From Sediminibacter sp. Hel_I_10 (GTDB lineage Bacteria; Bacteroidota; Bacteroidia; Flavobacteriales; Flavobacteriaceae), in NCBI RefSeq assembly GCF_000688335.1, contig NZ_JHZX01000001.1, positions 3,038,001-3,102,000 on the forward strand: a stretch of 64,000 bases of DNA, given 5' to 3'. How positions within the stretch are numbered: the first letter of the stretch is position 1; each line of letters starts with the position of its first letter. A model generated the notes under the pieces. The model was not told where the DNA came from. It was given only the letters and a program-made list of their open reading frames with translations, and did not search any database. Below are positions 30,823-38,647 of the stretch, piece after piece. The position numbers and the translations under genes were made by a program.

Positions 30823-31560
30823 TTATAATAAAATGCCAATGCCTAAATTTACTGTTGTCGGCTCTTTTTCATTCTTAAAGTCAATATACTGGCTGATATC
30901 GGCATTAGAGTCATTATTTTTTATGGCATTGAAATATTGGTTAACCCTAACTAATATAAATCCTTTTTTATCTGATGAAAAGGAGATGCTTTTCTTTAAT
31001 TGAAGAAACGCCCCAAAGCTAACTGAATTGTAATTATCCTTAATATCATTGTCATAAATCACTGTGGCGCCATTTGAGAAATTTGGATCGTTTGGATCAA
31101 TCAGGTCAATATTGCTTACATCGATTATGGTATCGCCTTTCTCTTTTGCAGAAACTAAAAAACTAGCAAATGCGCCAATACCGAGTTGATAAGATTTATC
31201 TTGACTAAAGTGAACGTTAAAGTTAATTGGTGTTTGAATTTGGCTAATGTTTCGATTGCCTTTATTTGTAACAGCTCCCATGGTATCTTCTATAGAAAAC
31301 CTGTCTATAAAAAAACCAATTCCAAAGTCAAGAGATGAGCTTTCACTAAGCGAATAGTTGACACTTGGTAATATAAAAGCGCCCATATTTATTGAAGATT
31401 TAATTTCTGGACTTCCGTCAACATTTGTATTAGTCGATGCACTCGTTTTGGGTATTGACAATGTTGGACCGAGAGCGAATTGAAATTGAATTTTCTGGTC
31501 TTGTGAATACGCTGTGGTAAAATAACCAATTAGAAAAATGAGTAAAATGCTTTGTTTCAT
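30823..31560 (-). CDS. Outer-membrane beta-barrel protein (porin-like)
   Basis: A 245-residue secreted protein with signal MKQSILLIFLIGYFTTAYSQ and then alternating strands (FQFALGPTLSIP, SINMGAFILPSVNYSL, SSLDFGIGFFIDRF, SYQLGIGAFASFLVSA) ending VNLGIGILL, the pattern of a small eight-strand barrel of the PorT/OmpW-like outer-membrane type in Bacteroidota. The function is unknown. It is followed upstream by the AT-rich repeat unit that borders the ATPase-nuclease gene and does not seem to belong to that cassette. Confidence 0.7.
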   Translation of the reverse strand: MKQSILLIFLIGYFTTAYSQDQKIQFQFALGPTLSIPKTSASTNTNVDGSPEIKSSINMGAFILPSVNYSLSESSSLDFGIGFFIDRFSIEDTMGAVTNKGNRNISQIQTPINFNVHFSQDKSYQLGIGAFASFLVSAKEKGDTIIDVSNIDLIDPNDPNFSNGATVIYDNDIKDNYNSVSFGAFLQLKKSISFSSDKKGFILVRVNQYFNAIKNNDSNADISQYIDFKNEKEPTTVNLGIGILL

Positions 31561-31588
31561 GGTTTGGTTTGGGGTTTTTGGTTAGTTA

Positions 31589-31784
31589 GTGCTGGCGGTC
31601 TTGTATATGAAACTAGTGCAGAAAACAGGAAGTTTCGTTTAGGCACAAGCCGAATTTCTGAATTTCACTTAATATCTTTCTTTTCAATAAGCTAAATTAA
31701 AAAATTTGCCGGTCTTCGTAAATATGCCTGACTATCGATTAAGCAAATATCTGTGTTTGAATTATATACGTTCGTTGCCCACAG
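31589..31784. repeat. Intergenic repeat unit B (cassette boundary)
   Basis: A unit of about 196 bp begins GTGCTGGCGG...TTGTATATG and ends ATTATATACGTTCG...GCCCAC; its two ends are imperfect inverted repeats around GTATAT. Its right half shares the block TTCGTAA.TA.GC, then ATTA.GCAA and the TTATATACG end with unit A (33801-33935). It stops 2 nt before the stop codon of the ATPase-nuclease gene. Confidence 0.55.
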
Positions 31785-31786
31785 TT

Positions 31787-33787
31787 TTATTCCAGTTGTA
31801 ATTTCTTAAAGAAGATTTTATTCCGTAAAGTTGCGTCCTTTAATAATTTTCTAAAACTTATAATCTCAATATACATTTTAAAACCTCGATGGAAACCAAA
31901 ATATCCTTCTTTGTCTGGACTTTCAGTCAATTGATTGTTTTGTGCAAACTCAATAATTTTTGGCGTAATATCCGCTATTACATATCCATAAATTGGCGTA
32001 CAATCATTTACTTTTATAGGTTCTAAACCGTTGGGCATTTCATATTTGCCTAAACGTATTTTATTTAGATATTTTCCTATTTGTAAGATAGGATCATCTT
32101 TTTCTCTATAATTTTTTCTCTTTGGTCTTTTGAATTCAAAAATCGTTAAAGGATTACTGAATTCATTGTCGCCATTTCTAAAAGACTTCTTTTGGTCGAA
32201 GATTACCAAATCTGGTTCGTCAAGTGCATCATTTATTTTTTTAGATGATATTTTTTCGTCAGATGATATAAATTCCGAAAACACTAATCTTTCATCGAGC
32301 AACCATAGATTATGGTCTTCATATGTTGTGTTTTCAGAGTTTCTTCTCATTGGATAAATTATGTTATGTATTTCTTCTTCCAAAAAGCCATCGCCTTCTT
32401 CATTTCTCTTAAGCATTTCTCTAAATGCTTCTAAAATGCACTTACGGTTATAAACATAATGTGCCAAATCACTTTTCCCTATCTCGGAAATTTCGGAAAT
32501 CATCTCGTTTAAACTACCGTTTTGTAAATTTTCTGGGTTTTCAAAAAAATCATTAAATCGACTTCTTGTATTTATTTCCTTATTGTGCTTTACTTTGTGA
32601 AGTGCCATCTCAATTTCATTGTCAGAAAGATTGTAGCCAATTTTTGAAAAGTCTAATTCATTCACATAAGATTTATGCCATGGTGCATTTTTATTTACAT
32701 AATTCTTAATCTTGGAAATCTTTTTTTCAGACCTTGAAGAAACATCATTGTTGAAAATTTCCTTAGTTTTTTGTGCAGATTCTCGTTCTATATCTGCTTG
32801 TGAAAATGGATATAAGGAATCTCCTTTTTCCTTATCAAAATCAAAATTTTCTCGTTCTAATGAAACGTGTTCATCCAGATACTGACCAAGTATGTAAGTT
32901 TTAATAATGTAGTTTTTCTTGCTTTGATTCTTTGGATTCAAATCGAAGAAATCATCTTCAAATTCTGGAATATATTTATGAAGGTTGGTTTCAGTAACTT
33001 CTCTGTTGTGACCTGTAAGACTTATTTTGCTCTTTTGATTACCCGCAAAATAAATTTTGAAAACCTTACCTATAAACTTTTTTTTAATGTCTTTTTCTGA
33101 AGTCAGAGTGAAATTGAATTCATTAATTTGTTGAATTTCATTCTTTCCAGTTATATAATCGTTAAGTATTACTGAATGGCTATCATCAGATTCCCTTACA
33201 ATAATTGTAGGACAATGAAATGAATCGTTTATGAAGTATACAAGAAGTTTTTCAAGTAATTTTCTTGATATGGTTTCGATGTTTTTATCAAATGAATGTG
33301 AGTCAATTAAATTATTCAAATTTAAAATTGAATAAGTATCTATAGCTTGAGTTTCTTGAATTTTTTCATCAACTATTATCTCAAATTGACGTCCAAACCT
33401 AAACTCTCTTGATTTCAAATTTCTATCTTCGCTTTCAAAAACACTTGAAACAGTTACTTCTCCAAAGTATTTTACGAACATGAATCTACCAAATCCTTTA
33501 CCGCCAATATCTTTTTTTAGCTGACTGTAAAAAGTATCAAAGAAATCTCTGTTTTTTTGGTCAAATCCTATTCCATTATCACGAATTGAAATAGATTTTA
33601 TATTAGGTATTTGATTTTCAAATTCGAGAATTTTTTCTCTGTGAAGAATGATTTCGATTTTACCATTCTGTTTTCCACTATCCGTTATTGATTGGATAGA
33701 ATTAACTATGGATTCAATGACAGGCGTATACACATTTGATTTACTCTTGATGTTGTCAATTGTTCCTTGTATGTTAATTCTACTCAT
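31787..33787 (-). CDS. GHKL ATPase fused to RecB-like PD-(D/E)xK nuclease domain; candidate defence protein
   Basis: A 666-residue cytoplasmic protein starting at ATG 33787 (MSRINIQGTIDNIK; a GTG at 33841 would add 18 residues). The N-terminal GHKL ATP-binding fold shows the N-box ESIVNSIQSI (about 25-34), DNGIG (70-74) and the glycine-rich GGKGFGRF (about 95-102). The C-terminal part carries a nuclease-like core: Asp526 (PDLVIF), Glu551-x-Lys553 (FEFK) and QIGKY (569-573), matching the RecB-type D/ExK-QxxxY series. The middle is helical and charged. GHKL-nuclease fusions recur among restriction and defence genes; no target is known here. The gene is AT-rich and sits exactly between two related intergenic repeats. 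Confidence 0.78.
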   Translation of the reverse strand: MSRINIQGTIDNIKSKSNVYTPVIESIVNSIQSITDSGKQNGKIEIILHREKILEFENQIPNIKSISIRDNGIGFDQKNRDFFDTFYSQLKKDIGGKGFGRFMFVKYFGEVTVSSVFESEDRNLKSREFRFGRQFEIIVDEKIQETQAIDTYSILNLNNLIDSHSFDKNIETISRKLLEKLLVYFINDSFHCPTIIVRESDDSHSVILNDYITGKNEIQQINEFNFTLTSEKDIKKKFIGKVFKIYFAGNQKSKISLTGHNREVTETNLHKYIPEFEDDFFDLNPKNQSKKNYIIKTYILGQYLDEHVSLERENFDFDKEKGDSLYPFSQADIERESAQKTKEIFNNDVSSRSEKKISKIKNYVNKNAPWHKSYVNELDFSKIGYNLSDNEIEMALHKVKHNKEINTRSRFNDFFENPENLQNGSLNEMISEISEIGKSDLAHYVYNRKCILEAFREMLKRNEEGDGFLEEEIHNIIYPMRRNSENTTYEDHNLWLLDERLVFSEFISSDEKISSKKINDALDEPDLVIFDQKKSFRNGDNEFSNPLTIFEFKRPKRKNYREKDDPILQIGKYLNKIRLGKYEMPNGLEPIKVNDCTPIYGYVIADITPKIIEFAQNNQLTESPDKEGYFGFHRGFKMYIEIISFRKLLKDATLRNKIFFKKLQLE

Positions 33788-33800
33788 TTTTTTAAATTGT

Positions 33801-33935
33801 GGGTAACGTGATTGTATATGTTTTGTTGCGTGGTTTAGCACGTAATTTAATAAATAAAAACAGAATAGAAAATCCGCAAGGATTTTCGTAAGTAGGCTAG
33901 AATTAGCAATAAATTATATACGGTGTTAGCACCAG
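33801..33935. repeat. Intergenic repeat unit A (cassette boundary)
   Basis: A unit of about 135 bp starting GGGTAACGTGATTGTATATG and ending ATTATATACGGTGTTAGCACC; the ends are imperfect inverted repeats. It holds a perfect 8-bp-stem hairpin with GCAA loop (33868-33887, GAAAATCC/GGATTTTC) without a T-run. It fills the space between the ATPase-nuclease gene and the 438-residue gene. The sequence resembles dispersed intergenic repeats I recall from other flavobacteria, which needs a database check. Confidence 0.55.
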
Positions 33936-33945
33936 TAATTATCCG

Positions 33946-35262
33946 CTAAAATGGTAAATCGAGACCTCTATTGAAAATACTTTCATTCGTGTCAGCAAAA
34001 AAACTTGTTGTCGAATTAGTAGGCTTTCTTACTCTTTTAAATTTGTCAAATTCGATTCCAATTCTTTTATCTTCTTGTTCAAGAAAATAATCTTGATTAA
34101 ATGAAAAAATATCTATTTTATCATCTTTAATAACGTGTAAATGATTTTCGTAATTTAAAGAACGTGGATAGACTCTCCATTTGGTTATTGGTCCAGGAAT
34201 TGTCAAATATTTCCCATTACTTAATGTTACCACTAGAGCATTTTCACACTCAATAATATTTCCAAAATATGCTGAACCACCATTTATAATCTGACCTTTC
34301 CAAGCTTGAAGATTTAAAGATTCTAAACGTTTATATTTTTCTTCTCCTTCTTCTTCATTTGCGTAGTTATTGAATTTAATAATTTCAAACCCGTTAGGTG
34401 TAGCTCTATAAATTTTATCTTCAATTCCCCAACTAATGTTAAATCGGTTATTTATTTCTTCGTCTGTTTTGAACAGTTGGTTTGTACTTATATTTTGGTC
34501 GAAATTTCTATGCCATTTTTGATAATTTCTATTATCGTTTTTATTTTCATCCCATTTGAAAGTTGCAAGAAACGAATCTTCAATTAAAGATGTGTTGAAA
34601 ATATTTATATATGAATAATTACAAAATGAAGAGTGATTATCACTTACTTGATAAATCGATTTTTGAGTCTCAATTAATTTTAAATTATTAGGACTGTTAT
34701 TAGCCATATTTAATTCAAAAAGTCCTTCATCTCCGCCCGATAAAGCTAATTGAGGATATTTATTAGCCTTAATTGATAATAAATTGCAATCCCATAATTT
34801 TTTTGGTCTTGAACTTACTGCATATTTTTCAGATTTATTTCTATGTACTGAACCGCTAAAAAGACCTTCGTCAGTTATAAAATATAATTTATTACTATAG
34901 ATTTCTGTATCAGTAGGGATTGTTCCTTTTGGTGTTGTTTGTTCCCCAATTAGGAATTTTCTAATTTTCTTCTCTGTGAGTTCAAACGTTTGTTTCTCTA
35001 AATTCTTGAATTTTTTTAAAAGCAAAGTTTTAAAATCTTTATCTTTAAAAAGTTCAATTAATGCAGATTTGTACAAATAGTTTCCATCAAGAAAACTGAA
35101 CGTCAGAGCAATTTTGTCCGTGTCTTTTCTGATTAACGATTTAACTAAACTATTCCAGTCATAAACTTTTAAATCTCCATTAAAAGTCCATAGATAAAGT
35201 CTGCCTCTATAAATTTGGCAGTCAAAATAATCTCCTAATATTGATATTTTTAAAGGTTGCAT
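33946..35262 (-). CDS. Beta-propeller-like cytoplasmic protein, unknown function
   Basis: A 438-residue protein without signal peptide. Short beta-strand repeats such as YRGRLYLWTFNGDLKVYDW, YSNKLYFITDEGLFSG, PQLALSGGDEGLFELN and CENALVVTLSNGKYLTI suggest a WD40/Kelch-like propeller. It begins inside the last 13 nt of the 151-residue gene, so the two are translationally coupled. No enzyme motif is seen; in defence-type operons such propellers act as sensors or scaffolds, but that is only analogy. Base composition is as AT-rich as the neighbouring ATPase-nuclease gene. Confidence 0.6.
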   Translation of the reverse strand: MQPLKISILGDYFDCQIYRGRLYLWTFNGDLKVYDWNSLVKSLIRKDTDKIALTFSFLDGNYLYKSALIELFKDKDFKTLLLKKFKNLEKQTFELTEKKIRKFLIGEQTTPKGTIPTDTEIYSNKLYFITDEGLFSGSVHRNKSEKYAVSSRPKKLWDCNLLSIKANKYPQLALSGGDEGLFELNMANNSPNNLKLIETQKSIYQVSDNHSSFCNYSYINIFNTSLIEDSFLATFKWDENKNDNRNYQKWHRNFDQNISTNQLFKTDEEINNRFNISWGIEDKIYRATPNGFEIIKFNNYANEEEGEEKYKRLESLNLQAWKGQIINGGSAYFGNIIECENALVVTLSNGKYLTIPGPITKWRVYPRSLNYENHLHVIKDDKIDIFSFNQDYFLEQEDKRIGIEFDKFKRVRKPTNSTTSFFADTNESIFNRGLDLPF

Positions 35263-35705
35263 CTTTGTCCTTGTAAAATTTTACTCATTTTCGCCTTGGT
35301 AATATAACCATTTTGTACCCAAGCATACAAAACATTAGTTGAAGGTATATCTTGTATTTTAGTCATATAATCAGCAGGATATCCGTGCCAAGTTTTATTT
35401 TGATTACCATCAATAAATTTGGCGAACTTTAATTCTTTAGTTTCATCTTTTATTGTGTTGTGGCCTAAAACTCCTAAACTATTATTAACAAGGTGAATTC
35501 CCCAACCATAATGATTTTTACACCATTTGTTTACTTTGGAAAAAACGAAACACTCAAATTCCTCTTTTTGAGAAATGCTCCAAATACTTTTTCTAGCGTT
35601 CCCTTTGCTCTTTCGATGTTGAGATGAAACAATATAACTACTGATGTCATCTTTATCATCAATCTTGACTTTTACCTCTAATTCTGTATCTTGTTTATAT
35701 GACAT
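35250..35705 (-). CDS. Unknown 151-aa protein coupled to the propeller gene
   Basis: From ATG 35705 (MSYKQDTELEVKVKIDDKDD) the frame encodes 151 residues; an upstream ATG at 35753 would add MSFWAYPELANTKKKL. The N-terminal third is charged. The C-terminal part has conserved-looking aromatic motifs: NHYGWGIHLVN, FAKFIDGNQNKTWHGYPADY and VLYAWVQNGYITKAKMSKILQG, the last like a small helical DNA- or protein-binding tail. I do not recognise the family. It is the promoter-proximal gene of the pair. Confidence 0.55.
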   Translation of the reverse strand: MSYKQDTELEVKVKIDDKDDISSYIVSSQHRKSKGNARKSIWSISQKEEFECFVFSKVNKWCKNHYGWGIHLVNNSLGVLGHNTIKDETKELKFAKFIDGNQNKTWHGYPADYMTKIQDIPSTNVLYAWVQNGYITKAKMSKILQGQRCNL

Positions 35706-35864
35706 TAGTTTTTTTTTAGTATTGGCTAACTCGGGATAAGCCCAAAAGCTCATTTATACAGCTTTTATATGAGTATACTGATCAATTTTTTTTATCTAAA
35801 ATCTCAACGTATTTAAGCCAGAGCGCCCTCCTCTTGCAAGTAAACCAAAATCCCGCAAAAATCC

Positions 35865-35884
35865 TATACGTAGATCTACGTATA
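35865..35884. promoter_or_regulatory. 20-bp perfect palindrome
   Basis: TATACGTAGATCTACGTATA is a perfect palindrome, about 160 nt upstream of the 151-residue gene and past the end of the MORN/HEAT gene. It could be an operator for a dimeric regulator of the accessory pair. Confidence 0.4.
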
Positions 35885-35990
35885 TCTCAGTGGGTTATTG
35901 ATCAAAGTTTTGATAAGCTTTTCAGTTAAGGTCTTGGTCAATATGCAAAGTCCTTTCTTTAGATCATAAACAATCCAATTGTACAATTCA

Positions 35991-36917
35991 CTATTCTGTT
36001 ATGTTAAATAGTCTTCTTAAGAAGGAGTGCTGTTTCTTAATTTTAGAGATGGCGTCTTTAGCACGTTCCCCGTTGGTATTCATATGTTTGCAAGTGATAG
36101 ACAAAGCACCATATGGTACCTCTGGAAATCTTGGTTGTACGGCGCCAACTTCTGTGTTGGAAACAATCTTTTTCAAATAAGGAATCGCATCTTTTTTTCC
36201 AATTTCGCCTAAATAGAAGGCCGCTTCGCCAATGAAGTATTGGTCCTTTTGATTCAATAGCTTTATTAAAAATTCAAAGGCTAATGACGGATTGTCCTTT
36301 AGCAAATGGTCGATAAACCATTTTACAGGATACCAATGATATCCAGCATTTAATTGTTTTACATGGTCGAGGAAGACGGCATCGTTAAACTCAAACCGGT
36401 ATTGGTTTGTTTTACTAATATATTCAAACCGGTTGCAAAGTAATTGGTCTGCTAAAATATAAGAAATCGTTCCATCTTCAATATGGTGCTCCCCTGGGGC
36501 GATTCTTTCAAAAAATAGGGAGCCATCGGGATAGAATTCTCTGTCCATATGTTCCTTAAGCGAATAATATTTCAGTAATGTGTTTTGAGAATCAAAAACG
36601 CGTTGCTTTTGCAATATGTTTTTCTGAAAATATTCTTCAACAGTGATCTGTTTATCGCTCAAAAACCGATCATGTTTGCCTTCTTTACGTCCGTTTACAA
36701 AAATGCCGTCTTCAATAATGGCGTTGGTCGATTCGTTGATGACATAACTTCTTCCGTTTGGTAAGCCTTTTTTATAAGTATATTCAGAATAGTTTCCGTC
36801 ACGGCTTTCGAATATAATGCCTGTAAACTTTTCTCCGTTGTGGTATCCAGTTTGACTGGCTTCATCTTCAAAATGAAAATCTATAGCATCAAGTTCTATT
36901 TTTTGCATCGTGGTCAT
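35991..36917 (-). CDS. MORN-repeat plus HEAT-like protein
   Basis: A 308-residue protein. The N-terminal half (about 15-150) has toxin_15/MORN-type repeats such as GYHNGEKFTGIIFE, YTYKKGLPNGRSYV, GIFVNGRKEGKHDRF and REFYPDGSLFFER. The C-terminal part (about 205-290) contains helical HEAT-type pairs (PSLAFEFLIKLLNQKD, FIGEAAFYLGEIGKKDAIPYLKKIV). No signal peptide. MORN-2 proteins in Bacteroidota are often immunity-like or of unknown role; nothing nearby fixes a function. An alternative start lies 9 nt downstream. It is followed on the same strand by nothing functionally related. Confidence 0.65.
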   Translation of the reverse strand: MTTMQKIELDAIDFHFEDEASQTGYHNGEKFTGIIFESRDGNYSEYTYKKGLPNGRSYVINESTNAIIEDGIFVNGRKEGKHDRFLSDKQITVEEYFQKNILQKQRVFDSQNTLLKYYSLKEHMDREFYPDGSLFFERIAPGEHHIEDGTISYILADQLLCNRFEYISKTNQYRFEFNDAVFLDHVKQLNAGYHWYPVKWFIDHLLKDNPSLAFEFLIKLLNQKDQYFIGEAAFYLGEIGKKDAIPYLKKIVSNTEVGAVQPRFPEVPYGALSITCKHMNTNGERAKDAISKIKKQHSFLRRLFNITE

Positions 36918-36973
36918 CTATCGCATCAATATTGGGTCGCTGTTATGTGAAGGCTTTAAGGCATTGCTCGCTT

Positions 36974-37777
36974 TTAACTGCGCATCTCATCATACAAGCG
37001 TTTGATTTCGTCTTTGCCATAGAGCCGCTCTAGTTTTCTTACCACAAAATGACCTTTGGCCATATCTTGAAAATGGTCAATAAAAATGGTGTTAATGATG
37101 GCGCCTCCTGCGGCGCCAATAGCGGGTACGGCTTGGGCCGCCATTTTCTCGGTAATTTGAATGCTAAACCGTTCGGCAATGTTGGCAATAAGTCGCGCTA
37201 AGATGGGTGCGCTCTCTTCTGCAATGGTTTTAGCAGTAATATATTCGGCAGCTTCACTAACCGATCTTGCTAATGCGGTTCTTACAACGTAGTATCCACT
37301 TTCGGTAGCATCGTCGGTTTTGCTTTCGCCTCCCAGTGCAAAGACTTCCAAACAGGCCAATTTGGTGTTGATGTCATTAATAGATTCGCCCTCGGCTCTT
37401 GCAATATCGGCTATAGAGCGCAGCATGATGGTGGTAGAAATCGGCAATTCTAAAGCCAACGCGGGCAATCCAAAAAAACCGCCCACGCCACCTGACACTG
37501 CAACGCCTATTTTATGCCACCAATTGGATGGGGCTTCTTCTGGTACATCTTTCATGGTATAGATGGCCGTATCGGTAGCTTTTAATAATGCCATTTGGGT
37601 GATATCTGTAATCTTACTTGTCCAGTCTGAAGGCAGCATCTCTAATCCGAACTCAAAGGGTTTTCCAATCAAATTGGTGATTTTAGCCGCAATACTCGGG
37701 TTTTCTAAAAGCTGTTGTGCATCGTATAATTCTTTTTGATGGGCTTCGGTGATGTTGATGGTGCTTATATAATTCAT
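36974..37777 (-). CDS. EcsC family protein
   Basis: A 267-residue protein with the EcsC domain: WWHKIGVAVSGGVGGFFGLPALALELPISTTIMLRSIADIARAEGE is the core hydrophobic segment, followed by a second Ala/Gly-rich amphipathic region (QAVPAIGAAGGAIINTIFIDHFQDMAKGHF). EcsC proteins are linked to ABC exporters in Bacillus, but family members elsewhere are uncharacterised. It lies 56 nt upstream of the MORN/HEAT gene on the same strand and may be co-transcribed with it. Confidence 0.85.
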   Translation of the reverse strand: MNYISTINITEAHQKELYDAQQLLENPSIAAKITNLIGKPFEFGLEMLPSDWTSKITDITQMALLKATDTAIYTMKDVPEEAPSNWWHKIGVAVSGGVGGFFGLPALALELPISTTIMLRSIADIARAEGESINDINTKLACLEVFALGGESKTDDATESGYYVVRTALARSVSEAAEYITAKTIAEESAPILARLIANIAERFSIQITEKMAAQAVPAIGAAGGAIINTIFIDHFQDMAKGHFVVRKLERLYGKDEIKRLYDEMRS

Positions 37778-37932
37778 GTTGCTATGATTTTTAGTTATGG
37801 CTCATGTGCTGCTAGAGCCCTCTGCTACAAGTTAACTCACTGAGTTTTGGTTGAAGCGAGGTCACAGGGAAGAGCAGATTTACTGAACTAGCATCTGTGG
37901 TGATCGCTGTAATGGTTGGTGAGACCTGGTTT

Positions 37933-38400
37933 TTAGAAATTCATGGAGAGTCCAATGCCATTTCCGCTCGCTATGATTTTAAATTCAGGGCTAAATGCAG
38001 CAGTGGTATTCAACGAAGCGTTATATAGTTCAATGCCTTGTTTGGCGTCTTTTGAAGCTTTAGAAGCAATGGGAAATGACATGATAGCGATGCCGCCACC
38101 TACATAGGCTAAAGTCCAATTGGCATCGTCACCTGCAATGGATTGTCCGATTGGAATGCCTATTAAACCGCCACCAACAAATGCTAAAACTTTTGAAATG
38201 GTATTGTTGGTTCTGGCTTCTTTAAGAAATAGATTCGCCTCAACGTTTGACTCGGTTTTATTGATGAGTTCTTTCCAGGATAACTGTTCTCCGTTCTGCT
38301 CAAATTTGTAACCAAAGACATTTTTATCTAGTGTTATCTCTTGTGCAAATGAGACATTGATAAATAATAGGGCAATTAATATACTGTAGATGCTTTTCAT
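37933..38400 (-). CDS. Small secreted/membrane protein, unknown
   Basis: A 155-residue protein with a Sec signal (MKSIYSILIALLFINVSFAQ) and a central glycine-rich hydrophobic hairpin (ISKVLAFVGGGLIGIPIGQSIAGDD ... AYVGGGIAIMSFPIAS), then SPEFKIIASGNGIGLSMNF, which could be a terminal strand. I do not recognise the family. It is divergent from moeA, separated by 247 nt. Confidence 0.65.
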   Translation of the reverse strand: MKSIYSILIALLFINVSFAQEITLDKNVFGYKFEQNGEQLSWKELINKTESNVEANLFLKEARTNNTISKVLAFVGGGLIGIPIGQSIAGDDANWTLAYVGGGIAIMSFPIASKASKDAKQGIELYNASLNTTAAFSPEFKIIASGNGIGLSMNF

Positions 38401-38598
38401 AGTAGTGTTTTTTAGTAACGTACTGTTTTAGATAGATTTTGTCGGGTTAATGTTATAGTCTGCTATAAAAATAAGATATTTCTTTAAAACCGAGGTGCTC
38501 TAAGCTAGAAGCATTTGATTTATTTAGTAGACCAAAAGCTTTCCATAAGCAAGAATTCGATCTGCTCATCTATTTAAGGTTTTTAAGCTAGGGCTTTG

Positions 38599-38606
38599 TA
38601 TTTTTG
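38599..38606 (+). promoter_or_regulatory. Putative -7 box for the moco operon
   Basis: TATTTTTG matches TAnnTTTG and ends 41 nt before the moeA ATG at 38648. Confidence 0.4.
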
Positions 38607-38647
38607 TAGAGATCGCTTTTTGATCTTTAAGAAACTCTTTACCAATG

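Noticed and set aside
33868-33887. Terminator hairpin between the propeller and ATPase-nuclease genes
   Set aside because: The stem is perfect but short, has a GCAA loop and no T-run on either strand. It is better explained as an internal part of repeat unit A.
38401-38644. Moco-type riboswitch upstream of moeA
   Set aside because: I looked for a long structured leader, but the DNA is AT-rich with no nested stems, and the likely promoter leaves only about 40 nt of leader.
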